DNA of 64,000 nt from Pseudoalteromonas sp. N1230-9 (GCF_032716425.1 NZ_CP090419.1:3226001-3290000), one strand, 5' to 3'. Counted from the first letter of the stretch, positions 7,354 to 14,972 are shown. A program made the numbers and translations. Notes: a model not told the origin generated them from the sequence alone.

Positions 7354-8484
7354 TTAGGTAATTATTTCCGAACGTGAAAGCTTAGTTAATTGTTCTATGT
7401 CTATGCTATCGCCATTAATTAATAGCTCTAAAAATTCCATCTGATTACATTGATATCGCTGCTTATAGATATATTTTTTATTTATAATTTCAAATAAATC
7501 AAAGACGACACTTCCTAGATACATTTCATTTTTATCTCTGTCCCAGCCCATCTGATCACCGAACTGTACTTGTAGTGTAATATTACTGTTTTTTGCAGAG
7601 AAATTATCACCCATTTTAAACTTTAATATCGGCCCCTGAGTCCAGACCATATAACCTTTTTTATCTTTTTTACGTTCTTCGTATTTTATATCAAGTGCAT
7701 CTCTGAAAGCGTATGGCACATTAAAATACCAGTGATCATTATTTAATGTTCCTTTGCTTAATGTAGAGTTGTAATAAACCGTAGGATAAAGAGCTAAGTC
7801 CCTTTTTATTTTTGTTTTACCACCATTGGGCCACATTGCTTTTAAATACTTTAGCGTTGCGCTTTCTAAAAATTTAAATTCTATATCCTGATTTCCCAGT
7901 AACTCTTTGCACCATATAAACAAACGATCAGCAGCCGTGTTTAAGTAGCTATATGATATGACTGATTTCTTTCCTTTATGCCGAACGACCCAATTTTTAG
8001 TACGCTTTATTGTGACTTCTTTATAATCACCTGTTATTTCATCAATCTCTGGTTCAGTTCTAAACTCCTCAAAACAGATTTGTAGTTCAGGGAGCTTTTT
8101 AGGATTACCATTTTTAAACCGTGCGTAAATTGATAAGTCTTTTGTACTTTCGGTCAATTCTATTAGCCATTTTTCAACAGGAAAATGTGGTGTTATCGCA
8201 TTTTTTATGTCTAGTAGTGTTTGCTGTGGCTCTACCTTTGGTAGCTGGTTTACCTCGGACGCTCTATTTTTTGTTAGCTCACCATTCTCAGCAATAACTT
8301 GTATTCGTTCCATTAGGAATGTCTTTAAGGCGTTAGTTGCATAACACTTAGCTCTTACTTTATTGCCGTTGATACTTATTGGCCCTAAAATACGAGGCTG
8401 ACCACTCATGCTACCACCGTTATAGATTACGTTTATTTTCTGCTTTGTATCAATTGCTTTCTGAATTAACTGTTCCGCTTCCAT
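7354..8484 (-). CDS. WYL-like N-terminal domain protein of unknown function, 376 aa
   Basis: Cargo gene convergent with cI. The N-terminal roughly 70 residues (IDTKQKINVIYNGGSMSGQP, then IxGPISI..VRAKCY......KTF..ERIQV) follow the WYL-domain sequence pattern. WYL domains sense ligands and often occur in defence regulators. No helix-turn-helix is seen. The rest (about 80-376) contains many Lys/Trp-containing beta-type stretches and is not recognised. The start at 8484 has AAGGG upstream; an ATG at 8490 sits too close to it. The gene is AT-rich compared with the phage early genes, which fits later acquisition. The WYL call is by eye and tentative. Confidence 0.6.
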   Translation of the reverse strand: MEAEQLIQKAIDTKQKINVIYNGGSMSGQPRILGPISINGNKVRAKCYATNALKTFLMERIQVIAENGELTKNRASEVNQLPKVEPQQTLLDIKNAITPHFPVEKWLIELTESTKDLSIYARFKNGNPKKLPELQICFEEFRTEPEIDEITGDYKEVTIKRTKNWVVRHKGKKSVISYSYLNTAADRLFIWCKELLGNQDIEFKFLESATLKYLKAMWPNGGKTKIKRDLALYPTVYYNSTLSKGTLNNDHWYFNVPYAFRDALDIKYEERKKDKKGYMVWTQGPILKFKMGDNFSAKNSNITLQVQFGDQMGWDRDKNEMYLGSVVFDLFEIINKKYIYKQRYQCNQMEFLELLINGDSIDIEQLTKLSRSEIIT

Positions 8485-8530
8485 GATCATCCCTTTACCA
8501 CTAAAACCTTAGATTAAGCTAGCGTTCATT

Positions 8531-8564
8531 TTTCAACAAGCTGAGGATTTATACAGGTATTAAA
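8531..8564. repeat. Imperfect direct repeat, left copy
   Basis: 34 bp matching 9567-9600 at 29 positions, sharing ACAAGCTG, GATTT, TACAGG and ATTAAA blocks. The pair brackets the lipoprotein gene and its upstream region, suggesting duplication of a regulatory segment or the edges of an inserted module. Confidence 0.75.
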
Positions 8565-8590
8565 AAACCCGCGACTCGCGGGCTTCTTTA
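8563..8590. terminator. Terminator of the lipoprotein gene
   Basis: CCCGCGACTCGCGGG stem with an A-tract on the left, which is a U-tract for minus-strand transcription. Confidence 0.75.
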
Positions 8591-8592
8591 TA

Positions 8593-9393
8593 TTAAAAGG
8601 ACTTTATGACCCTTTTATCATCCTTACCATAGTAAACCTCACCACCAAGCACTTCACCATAGAAGATACCTTCACCCTCATCTAACCTAACAAATTTAAA
8701 GTAAAACATTGCAGGTAACTCTCGGTCGATTCTCCCTCTTGAATTTTTCTTTTTTTGTAAGAATACTTTGGCTTTTTCAGGTGCCATTTTTAAATCGCCA
8801 ATAACCTCTGGGTTAGTTAAATAAAGCTTAAATTCCCGCGGAAACTTATTCTTTGGCATGCGAATGTGATCTTGTTTAAAACGATAGCTTGTAGTTGATG
8901 ATAACGACTCTAACGGGAATTCTCCTTTGTCAAAATCGTATTTACCAAAATCCCATTCCGTAAAGAGTTTATGCACTCTCGTTTCATCAAAGTTATTTGT
9001 ATCTTGCTTTATCCTTTCAACAGCTTCAGCTTTTTTACTTGCAAGCTCAAATTCATCATTTCTATATTTTTTGTATGTCTTTGGATAATAAACCTTCATT
9101 AAGTCTGTAGCACTTTGTTCGTAAGAGAAGTACTTAGACATTTTTCGGTATGCCGTAAAAAAGTATTCCCAATTATATCCATCGTCATATGCGTCTTGAT
9201 ATTTATCATTTATTTTTGAAGGAGATACTTCAGCTAGTACATCATCAGATACTTTCTCGCTTTGGATGTCAGATTTACCCCAGATAAATTCTGATATTGG
9301 CCCCCTTTCCGCTCCATCTGGAGGTGATGGCAATGTTGTTTTACAAGCAGTGACAAAAAAGATGCTCAATACCAAGGCAACCGATTTACTCAC
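8593..9393 (-). CDS. Prophage-borne lipoprotein, 266 aa
   Basis: The N-terminus is a lipoprotein signal: a hydrophobic stretch followed by VTAC with Cys17, so the protein is probably attached to a membrane after processing. The mature part is highly charged with many Lys/Tyr and no recognised domain. Being a single-gene unit with its own terminator beside a prophage repressor, it fits the 'moron' pattern. Phage lipoproteins at such places sometimes block superinfection, but nothing in the sequence proves this here. Confidence 0.65.
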   Translation of the reverse strand: MSKSVALVLSIFFVTACKTTLPSPPDGAERGPISEFIWGKSDIQSEKVSDDVLAEVSPSKINDKYQDAYDDGYNWEYFFTAYRKMSKYFSYEQSATDLMKVYYPKTYKKYRNDEFELASKKAEAVERIKQDTNNFDETRVHKLFTEWDFGKYDFDKGEFPLESLSSTTSYRFKQDHIRMPKNKFPREFKLYLTNPEVIGDLKMAPEKAKVFLQKKKNSRGRIDRELPAMFYFKFVRLDEGEGIFYGEVLGGEVYYGKDDKRVIKSF

Positions 9394-9694
9394 GTTATTA
9401 CTCCTATGTAAGTTTATTTATAATTTTTAAAAGCCAAAGGCGATAGGAAAAACTTTTTAGTCTTTCAAAGTGACAAGCAAACTTTATGAAACACAAACTA
9501 TATTCTTAGTGAAAAATAAAACGCCACTCCTTTTCAGCTACCTAATAGATTAAGTTTTTGTTCAGCTTTCGACAAGCTGGTGATTTGTACAGGCATTAAA
9601 CCTGAGTGCCAACTCAGATATACCCTTGTCTATATTTGCTTCAATTATCATATTCTGAAAGAATATAGGTACACGTTATTTAAAAGGATTTATA
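9394..9694. promoter_or_regulatory. Divergent control region of lipoprotein and nuclease genes
   Basis: About 300 bp without a gene between divergent genes. It holds the right 34-bp repeat (9567-9600) and a short perfect hairpin CTGAGTGCCAACTCAG at 9603-9618. Further down lies a small inverted repeat around ATATTCTGAAAGAATAT (9649-9665), a plausible operator for the nuclease/immunity pair. Promoters for both directions must lie here; none is clear enough to place. Confidence 0.5.
9567..9600. repeat. Imperfect direct repeat, right copy
   Basis: Partner of 8531-8564 in the same orientation, 29 of 34 positions alike. It lies upstream of the nuclease gene, next to the hairpin at 9603-9618. Confidence 0.75.
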
Positions 9695-10291
9695 ATGCGC
9701 CAACCATACGAGGAAGTAACGGTTCAAGAACTTGAACAAGATATTCTGACCGTTACTGGTGACCCAGTTCATGCCAAAGCCAAGGCTCAAGCCTTTTCTA
9801 TTTACTACCGCAATGTTGTTATTGATTCAGTACGATTTCGCCAAGGGCGCATTACTGAAGATGATTTAAAATACTCTCGCTCTATACAATGGGAGCACAT
9901 GAAGTCCCATTCAAAGAAACTTGCTGAAAACATGAAAAAGGCAGGCAGAGGTAAACGACTAGGTAATACTGCTGCTCACCATATTGTCTCTTGGAACGAC
10001 CAACGAGCTGGTAGAGCAAGATTGCGCTTAGCAGCATTCGGGATTGATATTGATAACGAAGCAAATGGGGTTTACTTACCGCTTCATAAAGCACATGTGC
10101 CAATGAAGTCTCTACCTAATGCCTATGCCCACAGTACAATACACACTGAAAAATATTACTTAAATGTCGAATTTTTAATTGAAGAATCAGTCATGGAAGG
10201 TTTGGGGCACAGAGGTATTATAGATACACTAAGAGACATAGCCGATGACCTTGAAGATGGTCAGTTTCCTTTAAAGTCTTTAATTGAATAA
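9695..10291 (+). CDS. AHH-type HNH nuclease (toxin-like), 198 aa
   Basis: Contains the AHH signature 'GNTAAHHIVSWND' near residues 88-100, followed by 'A..RL..FGIDI....NGVYLPL' and a conserved-looking His (HKAHV). That is the pattern of the AHH branch of HNH/endonuclease VII toxins. These usually form the C-terminal toxin of polymorphic secreted proteins. Here there is no export or repeat domain: the roughly 85-residue N-terminus is helical and charged. AAGGA sits 7 bases before the ATG. It is followed 19 bp downstream by a probable immunity gene on the same strand, so it likely acts as a self-contained toxin/antidote or defence nuclease. Confidence 0.75.
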   Translation: MRQPYEEVTVQELEQDILTVTGDPVHAKAKAQAFSIYYRNVVIDSVRFRQGRITEDDLKYSRSIQWEHMKSHSKKLAENMKKAGRGKRLGNTAAHHIVSWNDQRAGRARLRLAAFGIDIDNEANGVYLPLHKAHVPMKSLPNAYAHSTIHTEKYYLNVEFLIEESVMEGLGHRGIIDTLRDIADDLEDGQFPLKSLIE

Positions 10292-10310
10292 CCAGTAGCA
10301 GAGTATTTAA

Positions 10311-10901
10311 ATGCCAAATATAGATAAAGTTTATCGTTTCGTTATCGACCCAGATAAATACCTTTACTTAAATGAAACAGGCTTTGAACAAACCATGCAG
10401 CTTACCGAGGGCCAGCTTCTTACCTTTGATGGCTCTTCAATGCGTGATAACTGGCGCACTTTAGGTATTAACTGGCTAATTCATGAATCAAATAATGATT
10501 TAGGCCTAGAGATTCCAGACATTGCAGGTTTGGGTGCAACCTCTTTTGTTCTATCACAAAAAGCTAAAACAATTTTAGAGCCCTATTTAGGCGACAACGT
10601 TGAATATTTAGAATGCGATTTAAATGGTGAGCTTTGGTTTGCTATGAATGTAGTAGGGTTTGAGGATGCGGTAGACCACGAACTTACTGAATTTAACTAT
10701 AATAGACGCGGCCAAATTAGTAGAACAAGACGCTTTAAGCGCTTAGTGATGGACAAAAAGAGAATCAATAACTCAGCTATCTTTAGAACCAAAGAGACAA
10801 CGCTTAGGTACTTTACTACTGACGCTGAAAATAGCTTCTACCGATTAGTTAAAGAAAATAACTTAACAGGTTTAGAGTTTACAGAGGTTGAGGCAAGATA
10901 G
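10311..10901 (+). CDS. Probable immunity protein (Imm11/DUF1629-like), 196 aa
   Basis: Follows the nuclease gene after 19 bp. The central segment (IPDIAGLGATSFVLSQKAKT, then ILEPYLG..VEYLEC...GELWFAMNVV...DAVD) fits the pattern of DUF1629/Imm11-type immunity proteins paired with HNH-type toxins. It should bind and neutralise the AHH nuclease. Family assignment is by eye; the pairing is strongly supported by position. Confidence 0.65.
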   Translation: MPNIDKVYRFVIDPDKYLYLNETGFEQTMQLTEGQLLTFDGSSMRDNWRTLGINWLIHESNNDLGLEIPDIAGLGATSFVLSQKAKTILEPYLGDNVEYLECDLNGELWFAMNVVGFEDAVDHELTEFNYNRRGQISRTRRFKRLVMDKKRINNSAIFRTKETTLRYFTTDAENSFYRLVKENNLTGLEFTEVEAR

Positions 10902-10935
10902 TGTTTATTATCTTAAAGTGATTGATTTATAAAAT

Positions 10936-10965
10936 TAAAAAACCCGCTAAGTGCGGGTTTGTTTA
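10936..10965. terminator. Terminator of nuclease/immunity operon
   Basis: AACCCGC-TAAGT-GCGGGTTT stem-loop followed by a T-rich run on the plus strand, and preceded by an A-rich run for the opposite direction. Confidence 0.8.
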
Positions 10966-10982
10966 TATGTGCTTGTCTTAAG

Positions 10983-11180
10983 TTATAAGAAATAATCATC
11001 AGATACAAATTTATCTAATATTAAAGCAGCGGCTATAACTCCGCTAATAGACCAAACAATATCGGCTCCGTAAAAAAGAACAAATGAAGCAGGAACTCCA
11101 ACGAGCATAGGTAATTCTTTATTTCTAAAAAATAGTGAAGTAGCAAAGACTGCAATCAAGGTAATTAAAAAAACTGACAT
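10983..11180 (-). CDS. Small two-helix membrane protein, 65 aa
   Basis: Almost wholly hydrophobic: one membrane segment at the N-terminus (FLITLIAVFATSLFF), a basic turn (RNKE), then one or two more (MLVGVPASFVLFYG; ISGVIAAALIL), ending in an acidic tail. TTTTCCTT on the plus strand corresponds to AAGGAAAA before the ATG. No family recognised. Small membrane proteins in prophage cargo can be toxins, holins or exclusion factors; which applies here cannot be told. Confidence 0.5.
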   Translation of the reverse strand: MSVFLITLIAVFATSLFFRNKELPMLVGVPASFVLFYGADIVWSISGVIAAALILDKFVSDDYFL

Positions 11181-11290
11181 TTATTTTCCTTATGGTTATT
11201 TAAAAAAACCATTAGGCCTATTGCAAAAAAAACTTTCCATATAAAAGTGAATATTTACCAAAATACTTCGTTTTCATAGCTTTCAAGCAG

Positions 11291-11320
11291 AAAAAAAGCC
11301 CGCTTTTAGCGGGCTCTTTA
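11291..11320. terminator. Terminator of the three-gene cargo operon
   Basis: GCCCGCTTTTAGCGGGC stem-loop with a long A-tract on its left, acting as a U-tract for leftward transcription ending the operon 13297-11333. Confidence 0.8.
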
Positions 11321-11332
11321 TTTTGTAGTTGC

Positions 11333-12031
11333 TTATCTATTTTTATAATACTCTTTAGTATAAGCGGTTAGCTGTTCATGTATTTTTAGTGCAATAGGGT
11401 CAACTTCATCTTTTGTTGACTCTGCACCATTTTGAGTTGCTGCAGCAACCTCTTGAGGTAAAAAGCGGGCCTTACCAATATTACTTGCTTGAGCTTTTAA
11501 ATATTCTTCTGTAACAGAACTAGGGTTATCACGTTTACTTCTTTCCAAATAGTTAAATACCATTTTTTGAAATTCAGTATGCTTTTCTTCTCCTGATGGC
11601 CATGTATCCCAATCTATTAATTTAATACCAACAGAAAGAAAAACTTCAATGACAAATGTGGCACAGGTGAAGCCTATTGATTGATCATAGTTTTCATTCA
11701 GCAAACCAGTCTCTGCATCTAAACAATAGATACCATGATCTAATCCATATCGAATTTTCGAGTCTTTATTTTTTTCCGCTATCTGCTGAATAGATGCAAG
11801 AATCACTTGTTTTCTAATTGGGTGAAATGAACTCCCAAGATCTAGCCACATAAATTTATCTGTTGGCTTCTCTAACAGAGGGCTTTTATGAGCACCAACA
11901 TGTAACAACATTACATCTTCATACTGGAATAGAATAGCAATGTGATTTTGCTCACCCTCATACTGTGATAAAGCAACTCCTACACTGTCAACATTAGCAA
12001 AATCATTTATATTTGGTGTATGTAACTGCAT
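11333..12031 (-). CDS. Papain-fold-like protein, third gene of cargo operon, 232 aa
   Basis: Not matched to a named family with certainty. Residues 29-49 (NHIAILF.YEDVMLLHVGAH) and 120-131 (GFTCATFVIEVF) give a His30...Cys123 arrangement, with 'HxAI' before 'CxxFV'. This is the order seen in permuted NlpC/P60 (YiiX/YaeF-type) papain-fold hydrolases. The C-terminal third is charged and helical. Lies 8 bp after the membrane-anchored gene, in an operon led by a TIGR04255-like gene. A protease, amidase or acyltransferase role is possible; enzymatic activity is inference. Confidence 0.55.
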   Translation of the reverse strand: MQLHTPNINDFANVDSVGVALSQYEGEQNHIAILFQYEDVMLLHVGAHKSPLLEKPTDKFMWLDLGSSFHPIRKQVILASIQQIAEKNKDSKIRYGLDHGIYCLDAETGLLNENYDQSIGFTCATFVIEVFLSVGIKLIDWDTWPSGEEKHTEFQKMVFNYLERSKRDNPSSVTEEYLKAQASNIGKARFLPQEVAAATQNGAESTKDEVDPIALKIHEQLTAYTKEYYKNR

Positions 12032-12039
12032 TTATAATA

Positions 12040-12534
12040 CTAAACTAATCCCTGTAAAATTTCGTCTGCATCTAAACCTTGATTTGATAAATGCTCTTTT
12101 ACTAAATATACACTTAACTGCCAATGTTCTAATTTATGACTTGCAGGGTAAGTGGCACTAATAAAAGCAACCATTGCGGCACTGCTTAACTTACTAAACT
12201 CCATTTCAGAAAGAATAGCATCAACTAAGTCATACTTTTTTTCAGAAAACAGTTGTTTTATACCTGATATTAATGGCAATAATTGCTTAGCGGTTTCAGC
12301 TTCTCTTGATGTTTCATAAAATGATTTTAACCAAGGGAGTGAATTTGTAGCTTCACTATAAACAACAACTTTTTTCTTCTCACGTTTGAAAGTCAGCTCA
12401 ACGCCAGAATGGTATTTATGTTGTACTGAGGTTAAATTTTCAGTTGCTTGAGTGTTACCTACAAAAAAAACTCCAGCAACAGCTAACGCATTGACAATTA
12501 ATATCTTATCAACTGCAGATGGCTTCTGGGTCAA
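12040..12534 (-). CDS. Membrane-anchored hypothetical protein, second gene of cargo operon
   Basis: About 164 aa from a TTG at 12534, which limits overlap with the upstream gene to 26 bp. ATGs at 12600 and 12660 are in frame but would overlap it much more. A hydrophobic segment near the N-terminus (ILIVNALAVAGVFFVG) predicts a single membrane anchor. The rest contains paired helices (KQLLPLISGIKQLFSEKKYD, and further LSEMEFSKL). No family recognised. It sits between the TIGR04255-like and papain-fold-like genes in a tight operon, implying joint function. Confidence 0.5.
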   Translation of the reverse strand: MTQKPSAVDKILIVNALAVAGVFFVGNTQATENLTSVQHKYHSGVELTFKREKKKVVVYSEATNSLPWLKSFYETSREAETAKQLLPLISGIKQLFSEKKYDLVDAILSEMEFSKLSSAAMVAFISATYPASHKLEHWQLSVYLVKEHLSNQGLDADEILQGLV

Positions 12535-13297
12535 GGGCTTTGTATAACTTTGGCTTAATACACCATTGGAAAAAGTCTCTTGCCTTAGCGTTGGCGTCAT
12601 ATAAAAATTTTTCTGCTGTATCATAGTCAAACACTCCATCAATATAGAAATCACTATCAATTAAAAAGCATTGCTCTTTAGTCTCTGCGTGACTCACAAT
12701 TCCATAATTTGCATTCATTCTTGCATTTTTACCAATACTTTCTAATTTAATTGTAAAACCAGACTGTATACCTAGAATGCTAGCAGATAAGTCCTCATCT
12801 GCAAAAACAGCCACTAAAGGCTCTTTAATCAGCTCATGCCATCCAACATCCGTCAAATTATCATTTAACACGCTTCGTTGAATTACATCTTTGTAGCGTA
12901 AACCTACTTTGCTAATTGGATTAACTGAATACAATTGTTTTAGACTGTTATAAACACAAAAAAAGTAATCAAAAAAATCTTCTTTTGACTGATAGTTAGA
13001 TGTTGCACACGTAATCGAATCTGATTCAACCATTACTTGAACCGACTCATCCAAAGATGAAAACTCGTACACTATCCCTTCACTTTTACCAATTGCCTGA
13101 CTGTCGGTATTTAGCTCAACAGTTAGGCTTTTACCCCTTTTAAATAGAGGTAACTTCTTCTTTACTGAGTCATGTAATTTAACAAGCAAATCAGCGCTAT
13201 CCATATCATCTATTGGCGAGATAAAATTAAACTTACAAATTACTTCAATTAACGGATTTTTATTAAATTTTATTCTAGGTTTTTGTTCAAAAGGCAT
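12509..13297 (-). CDS. TIGR04255-like protein, first gene of cargo operon, 262 aa
   Basis: The N-terminus 'NPLIEVICKFNF' and later 'VGLRYKDVI' follow the pattern of the TIGR04255 family, about 250-270 aa proteins of unknown function that occur sporadically in bacteria. The length fits. The start has AAAGGGAG upstream, though rather far. It leads a three-gene operon with a membrane-anchored protein and a papain-fold-like protein. Sporadic distribution and prophage cargo location suggest a conflict or defence function, which is inference. Confidence 0.65.
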   Translation of the reverse strand: MPFEQKPRIKFNKNPLIEVICKFNFISPIDDMDSADLLVKLHDSVKKKLPLFKRGKSLTVELNTDSQAIGKSEGIVYEFSSLDESVQVMVESDSITCATSNYQSKEDFFDYFFCVYNSLKQLYSVNPISKVGLRYKDVIQRSVLNDNLTDVGWHELIKEPLVAVFADEDLSASILGIQSGFTIKLESIGKNARMNANYGIVSHAETKEQCFLIDSDFYIDGVFDYDTAEKFLYDANAKARDFFQWCIKPKLYKALDPEAICS

Positions 13298-13408
13298 TCT
13301 ATTTATTAACTCCCTTTAAGTGGGATCGCATTTTACTTACAATAGCATTTATTATCAATATCGATAAAGAAATATACAAAATAATTAAAGTTGGAAGCTA
13401 AATATACA

Positions 13409-13445
13409 TCCCCCCTCAATTTTAATCGTCCCCCAATAGTCCCCC
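13409..13445. repeat. C-run direct repeats beside the attachment site
   Basis: Three runs: TCCCCCC at 13409-13415, GTCCCCC at 13428-13434 and GTCCCCC at 13439-13445, the last two 11 bp apart (one helical turn). They lie some 35-70 bp inside the element from the dusA junction. This is the place and spacing expected for integrase arm-type binding sites. Confidence 0.5.
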
Positions 13446-13468
13446 ACACATCGATTCAAGCCTTTGTT

Positions 13469-13537
13469 TTATTGATTGTCAGTCCAATCTAACATGGGTG
13501 CCACGGAAAAACGGCGGTTTAATGTCGTTGTGCTCAT
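13469..13537 (-). pseudogene. dusA: Truncated 5' end of dusA at the prophage junction
   Basis: From the ATG at 13537 the frame reads MSTTTLNRRFSVAPMLDWTD and then NQ-stop. RRFSVAPMLDWTD is the signature N-terminus of tRNA-dihydrouridine synthase A, which normally continues with Arg-His. Identity is lost after the codon for that Asp, at about 13478, marking the prophage attachment site. A TATAAT box lies at 13664-13659 upstream, so this stub keeps the native dusA start region. The neighbouring zur gene fits, since zur and dusA are adjacent in E. coli. Confidence 0.9.
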
Positions 13538-13773
13538 AACATGGCCCCTTTAAAGATCAATGCATTTACTTGCAACTTAAATTACCTAATACGATTAACG
13601 CTTAATATAGCGATGACACATACCCTTTAGGTATGCACCGAAATGAAAAATTGCGACCATTATACCACCGAAGCTGGCTCGCGGCATGGCTTAATCGAAG
13701 ATCAGATGATGAAAAGAGGCGAAGAAGTGTACTGCAATCTCACTTCTTTGAAGAATAAGGTAAAATGTAAAGG

Positions 13774-14253
13774 CTACATTTTTACTTTACTAAGAAGGTG
13801 TTCAAGGTTTTGTCCCGTAAGCTCCAAAACAGTGATTTCAAGTTCTTTATAATCCTCATTTTTCAGATTAACTAATTTAGCTCCCACTGCAATGCGAGCA
13901 ATTTTCTGAACAGGGTCTATTTCTACAATTTCAATGGATGCATGTGTATCATGATCTTTTGACTGTACGTAATACTCGCTAAAGAAAGTACCATCAGCAC
14001 GTACATTTGGGTTGCTATCGGAGACAGACTGCAAAAGCGTGCCCTTTTTAAGATCACTTTTGCGAATAGAAAAGCTGTATTCAGCCACATTAGCGTGGCC
14101 AACAATGACTGTAACAGCGCTCTCCCCATTAATTTTGAAATCGTGATCAGTTACTTCAATCACTTTTAGCTTACCACTATCATAGGTTGGCTCCATGCAA
14201 GCGCCCAAGCTAAAGATCAGAAAAATGGATAAAACAACATTTTTAATTAGCAT
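13774..14253 (-). CDS. Putative lipoprotein, 159 aa
   Basis: The start at 14253 (MLIKNVVLSIFLIFSLGAC) is chosen because it gives a clean lipoprotein signal with lipobox LGAC (Cys19); the open frame extends upstream to 14316 without a signal. The mature part is small, acidic and beta-rich. No family recognised. It is the first chromosomal gene to the right of the prophage/dusA junction, same strand as the marC-type gene. Confidence 0.65.
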   Translation of the reverse strand: MLIKNVVLSIFLIFSLGACMEPTYDSGKLKVIEVTDHDFKINGESAVTVIVGHANVAEYSFSIRKSDLKKGTLLQSVSDSNPNVRADGTFFSEYYVQSKDHDTHASIEIVEIDPVQKIARIAVGAKLVNLKNEDYKELEITVLELTGQNLEHLLSKVKM

Positions 14254-14351
14254 TCTTTGTTCCTTAAATTTTATATTGCCTTCCTTTAAGTTAGATAAAA
14301 GAAGGCAATAATTCAAAATTTAAATCACTGAAAATGCACTTTAAATTTAAA

Positions 14352-14972
14352 CTATGTTGGCACCGCTAAACCAAAGTAATGAGCAATACCACCTAAAATA
14401 TTAGTTACCGCCACAGAAGATAAAATTAACCCCATTACTCGGCTAATAATACTTGCCCCACTGTCGCCAATTAACTTATGAACATGTGTGGCAAGCAGTA
14501 ATAAAACCAGCACGATTACTAATACAAAAAGCATGATTGATGACGTTATAAGCTGCTCATACCAAGTGTATTCTGTATTTCGAGTCATTAGCACCGCACC
14601 AAGCATGGCTCCAGGGCTCGCAATAGAAGGAATGGCTAATGGGAAAATAGCCGTTTCGGTGCTATCTCGTACGCTTTTGATTTCAGTTTCTGGTTTACTT
14701 TCACCGAATATCATCGACAAAGCAAAAAGTAATAAAACAATACCTCCGGCAATCTGAAACGCCGAAAGCGGAATATTTATCGCATTTAAAAGCAACTCGC
14801 CCGCGACAACAAAAAATAATAGAACCAGTGCCGAAACACCAACTGCTTTTAAAGCAACTTTGCGCTTAAATTTGGCGTCATCCCAGCGTGTAACAGCAAT
14901 AAAAACAGGCACTGTACCGATAGGATCAATAACAGCAAAAAAGAAAATGAATGCGGCAAGCAATTCATTCAT
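14352..14972 (-). CDS. MarC-family integral membrane protein, 206 aa
   Basis: Six hydrophobic segments. The N-terminal 'FFAVIDPIGTVPVFIAVT' and the following 'FQIAGGIVLLLFALSMIFG' match the MarC/UPF0056 family of inner-membrane proteins, whose transport function is not settled. Length fits the family (about 200 aa). It is divergent from zur, with about 95 bp between them. Confidence 0.85.
   Translation of the reverse strand: MNELLAAFIFFFAVIDPIGTVPVFIAVTRWDDAKFKRKVALKAVGVSALVLLFFVVAGELLLNAINIPLSAFQIAGGIVLLLFALSMIFGESKPETEIKSVRDSTETAIFPLAIPSIASPGAMLGAVLMTRNTEYTWYEQLITSSIMLFVLVIVLVLLLLATHVHKLIGDSGASIISRVMGLILSSVAVTNILGGIAHYFGLAVPT

Larger units (their letters stand above)
1..13490. mobile_element. 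Right-hand part of a P2-like prophage inserted in dusA
   Basis: The early region of a temperate phage (gpA-type replication endonuclease, exonuclease, methyltransferase, PrtN-like and Cro-like regulators, CI repressor) is followed by about 6 kb of cargo and ends inside the 5' coding sequence of dusA. The exact right end is uncertain by some 20 bp because the attachment core is shared by both ends. The left end, structural genes and integrase are not in the window. The P2-like assignment rests on the replication protein and the order repressor, Cro-like gene, small genes, gpA. The dusA insertion is read directly from the truncated dusA start. Confidence 0.85.

Noticed and set aside
7308..13468. 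A search for an integrase next to the right attachment site
   Set aside because: No protein in this interval has the R...HxxR...Y pattern of tyrosine recombinases or a serine-recombinase motif.
13643..13852. 69-codon plus-strand frame beside dusA
   Set aside because: It spans the dusA promoter region and the end of the convergent lipoprotein gene; no ribosome site and no recognisable product.
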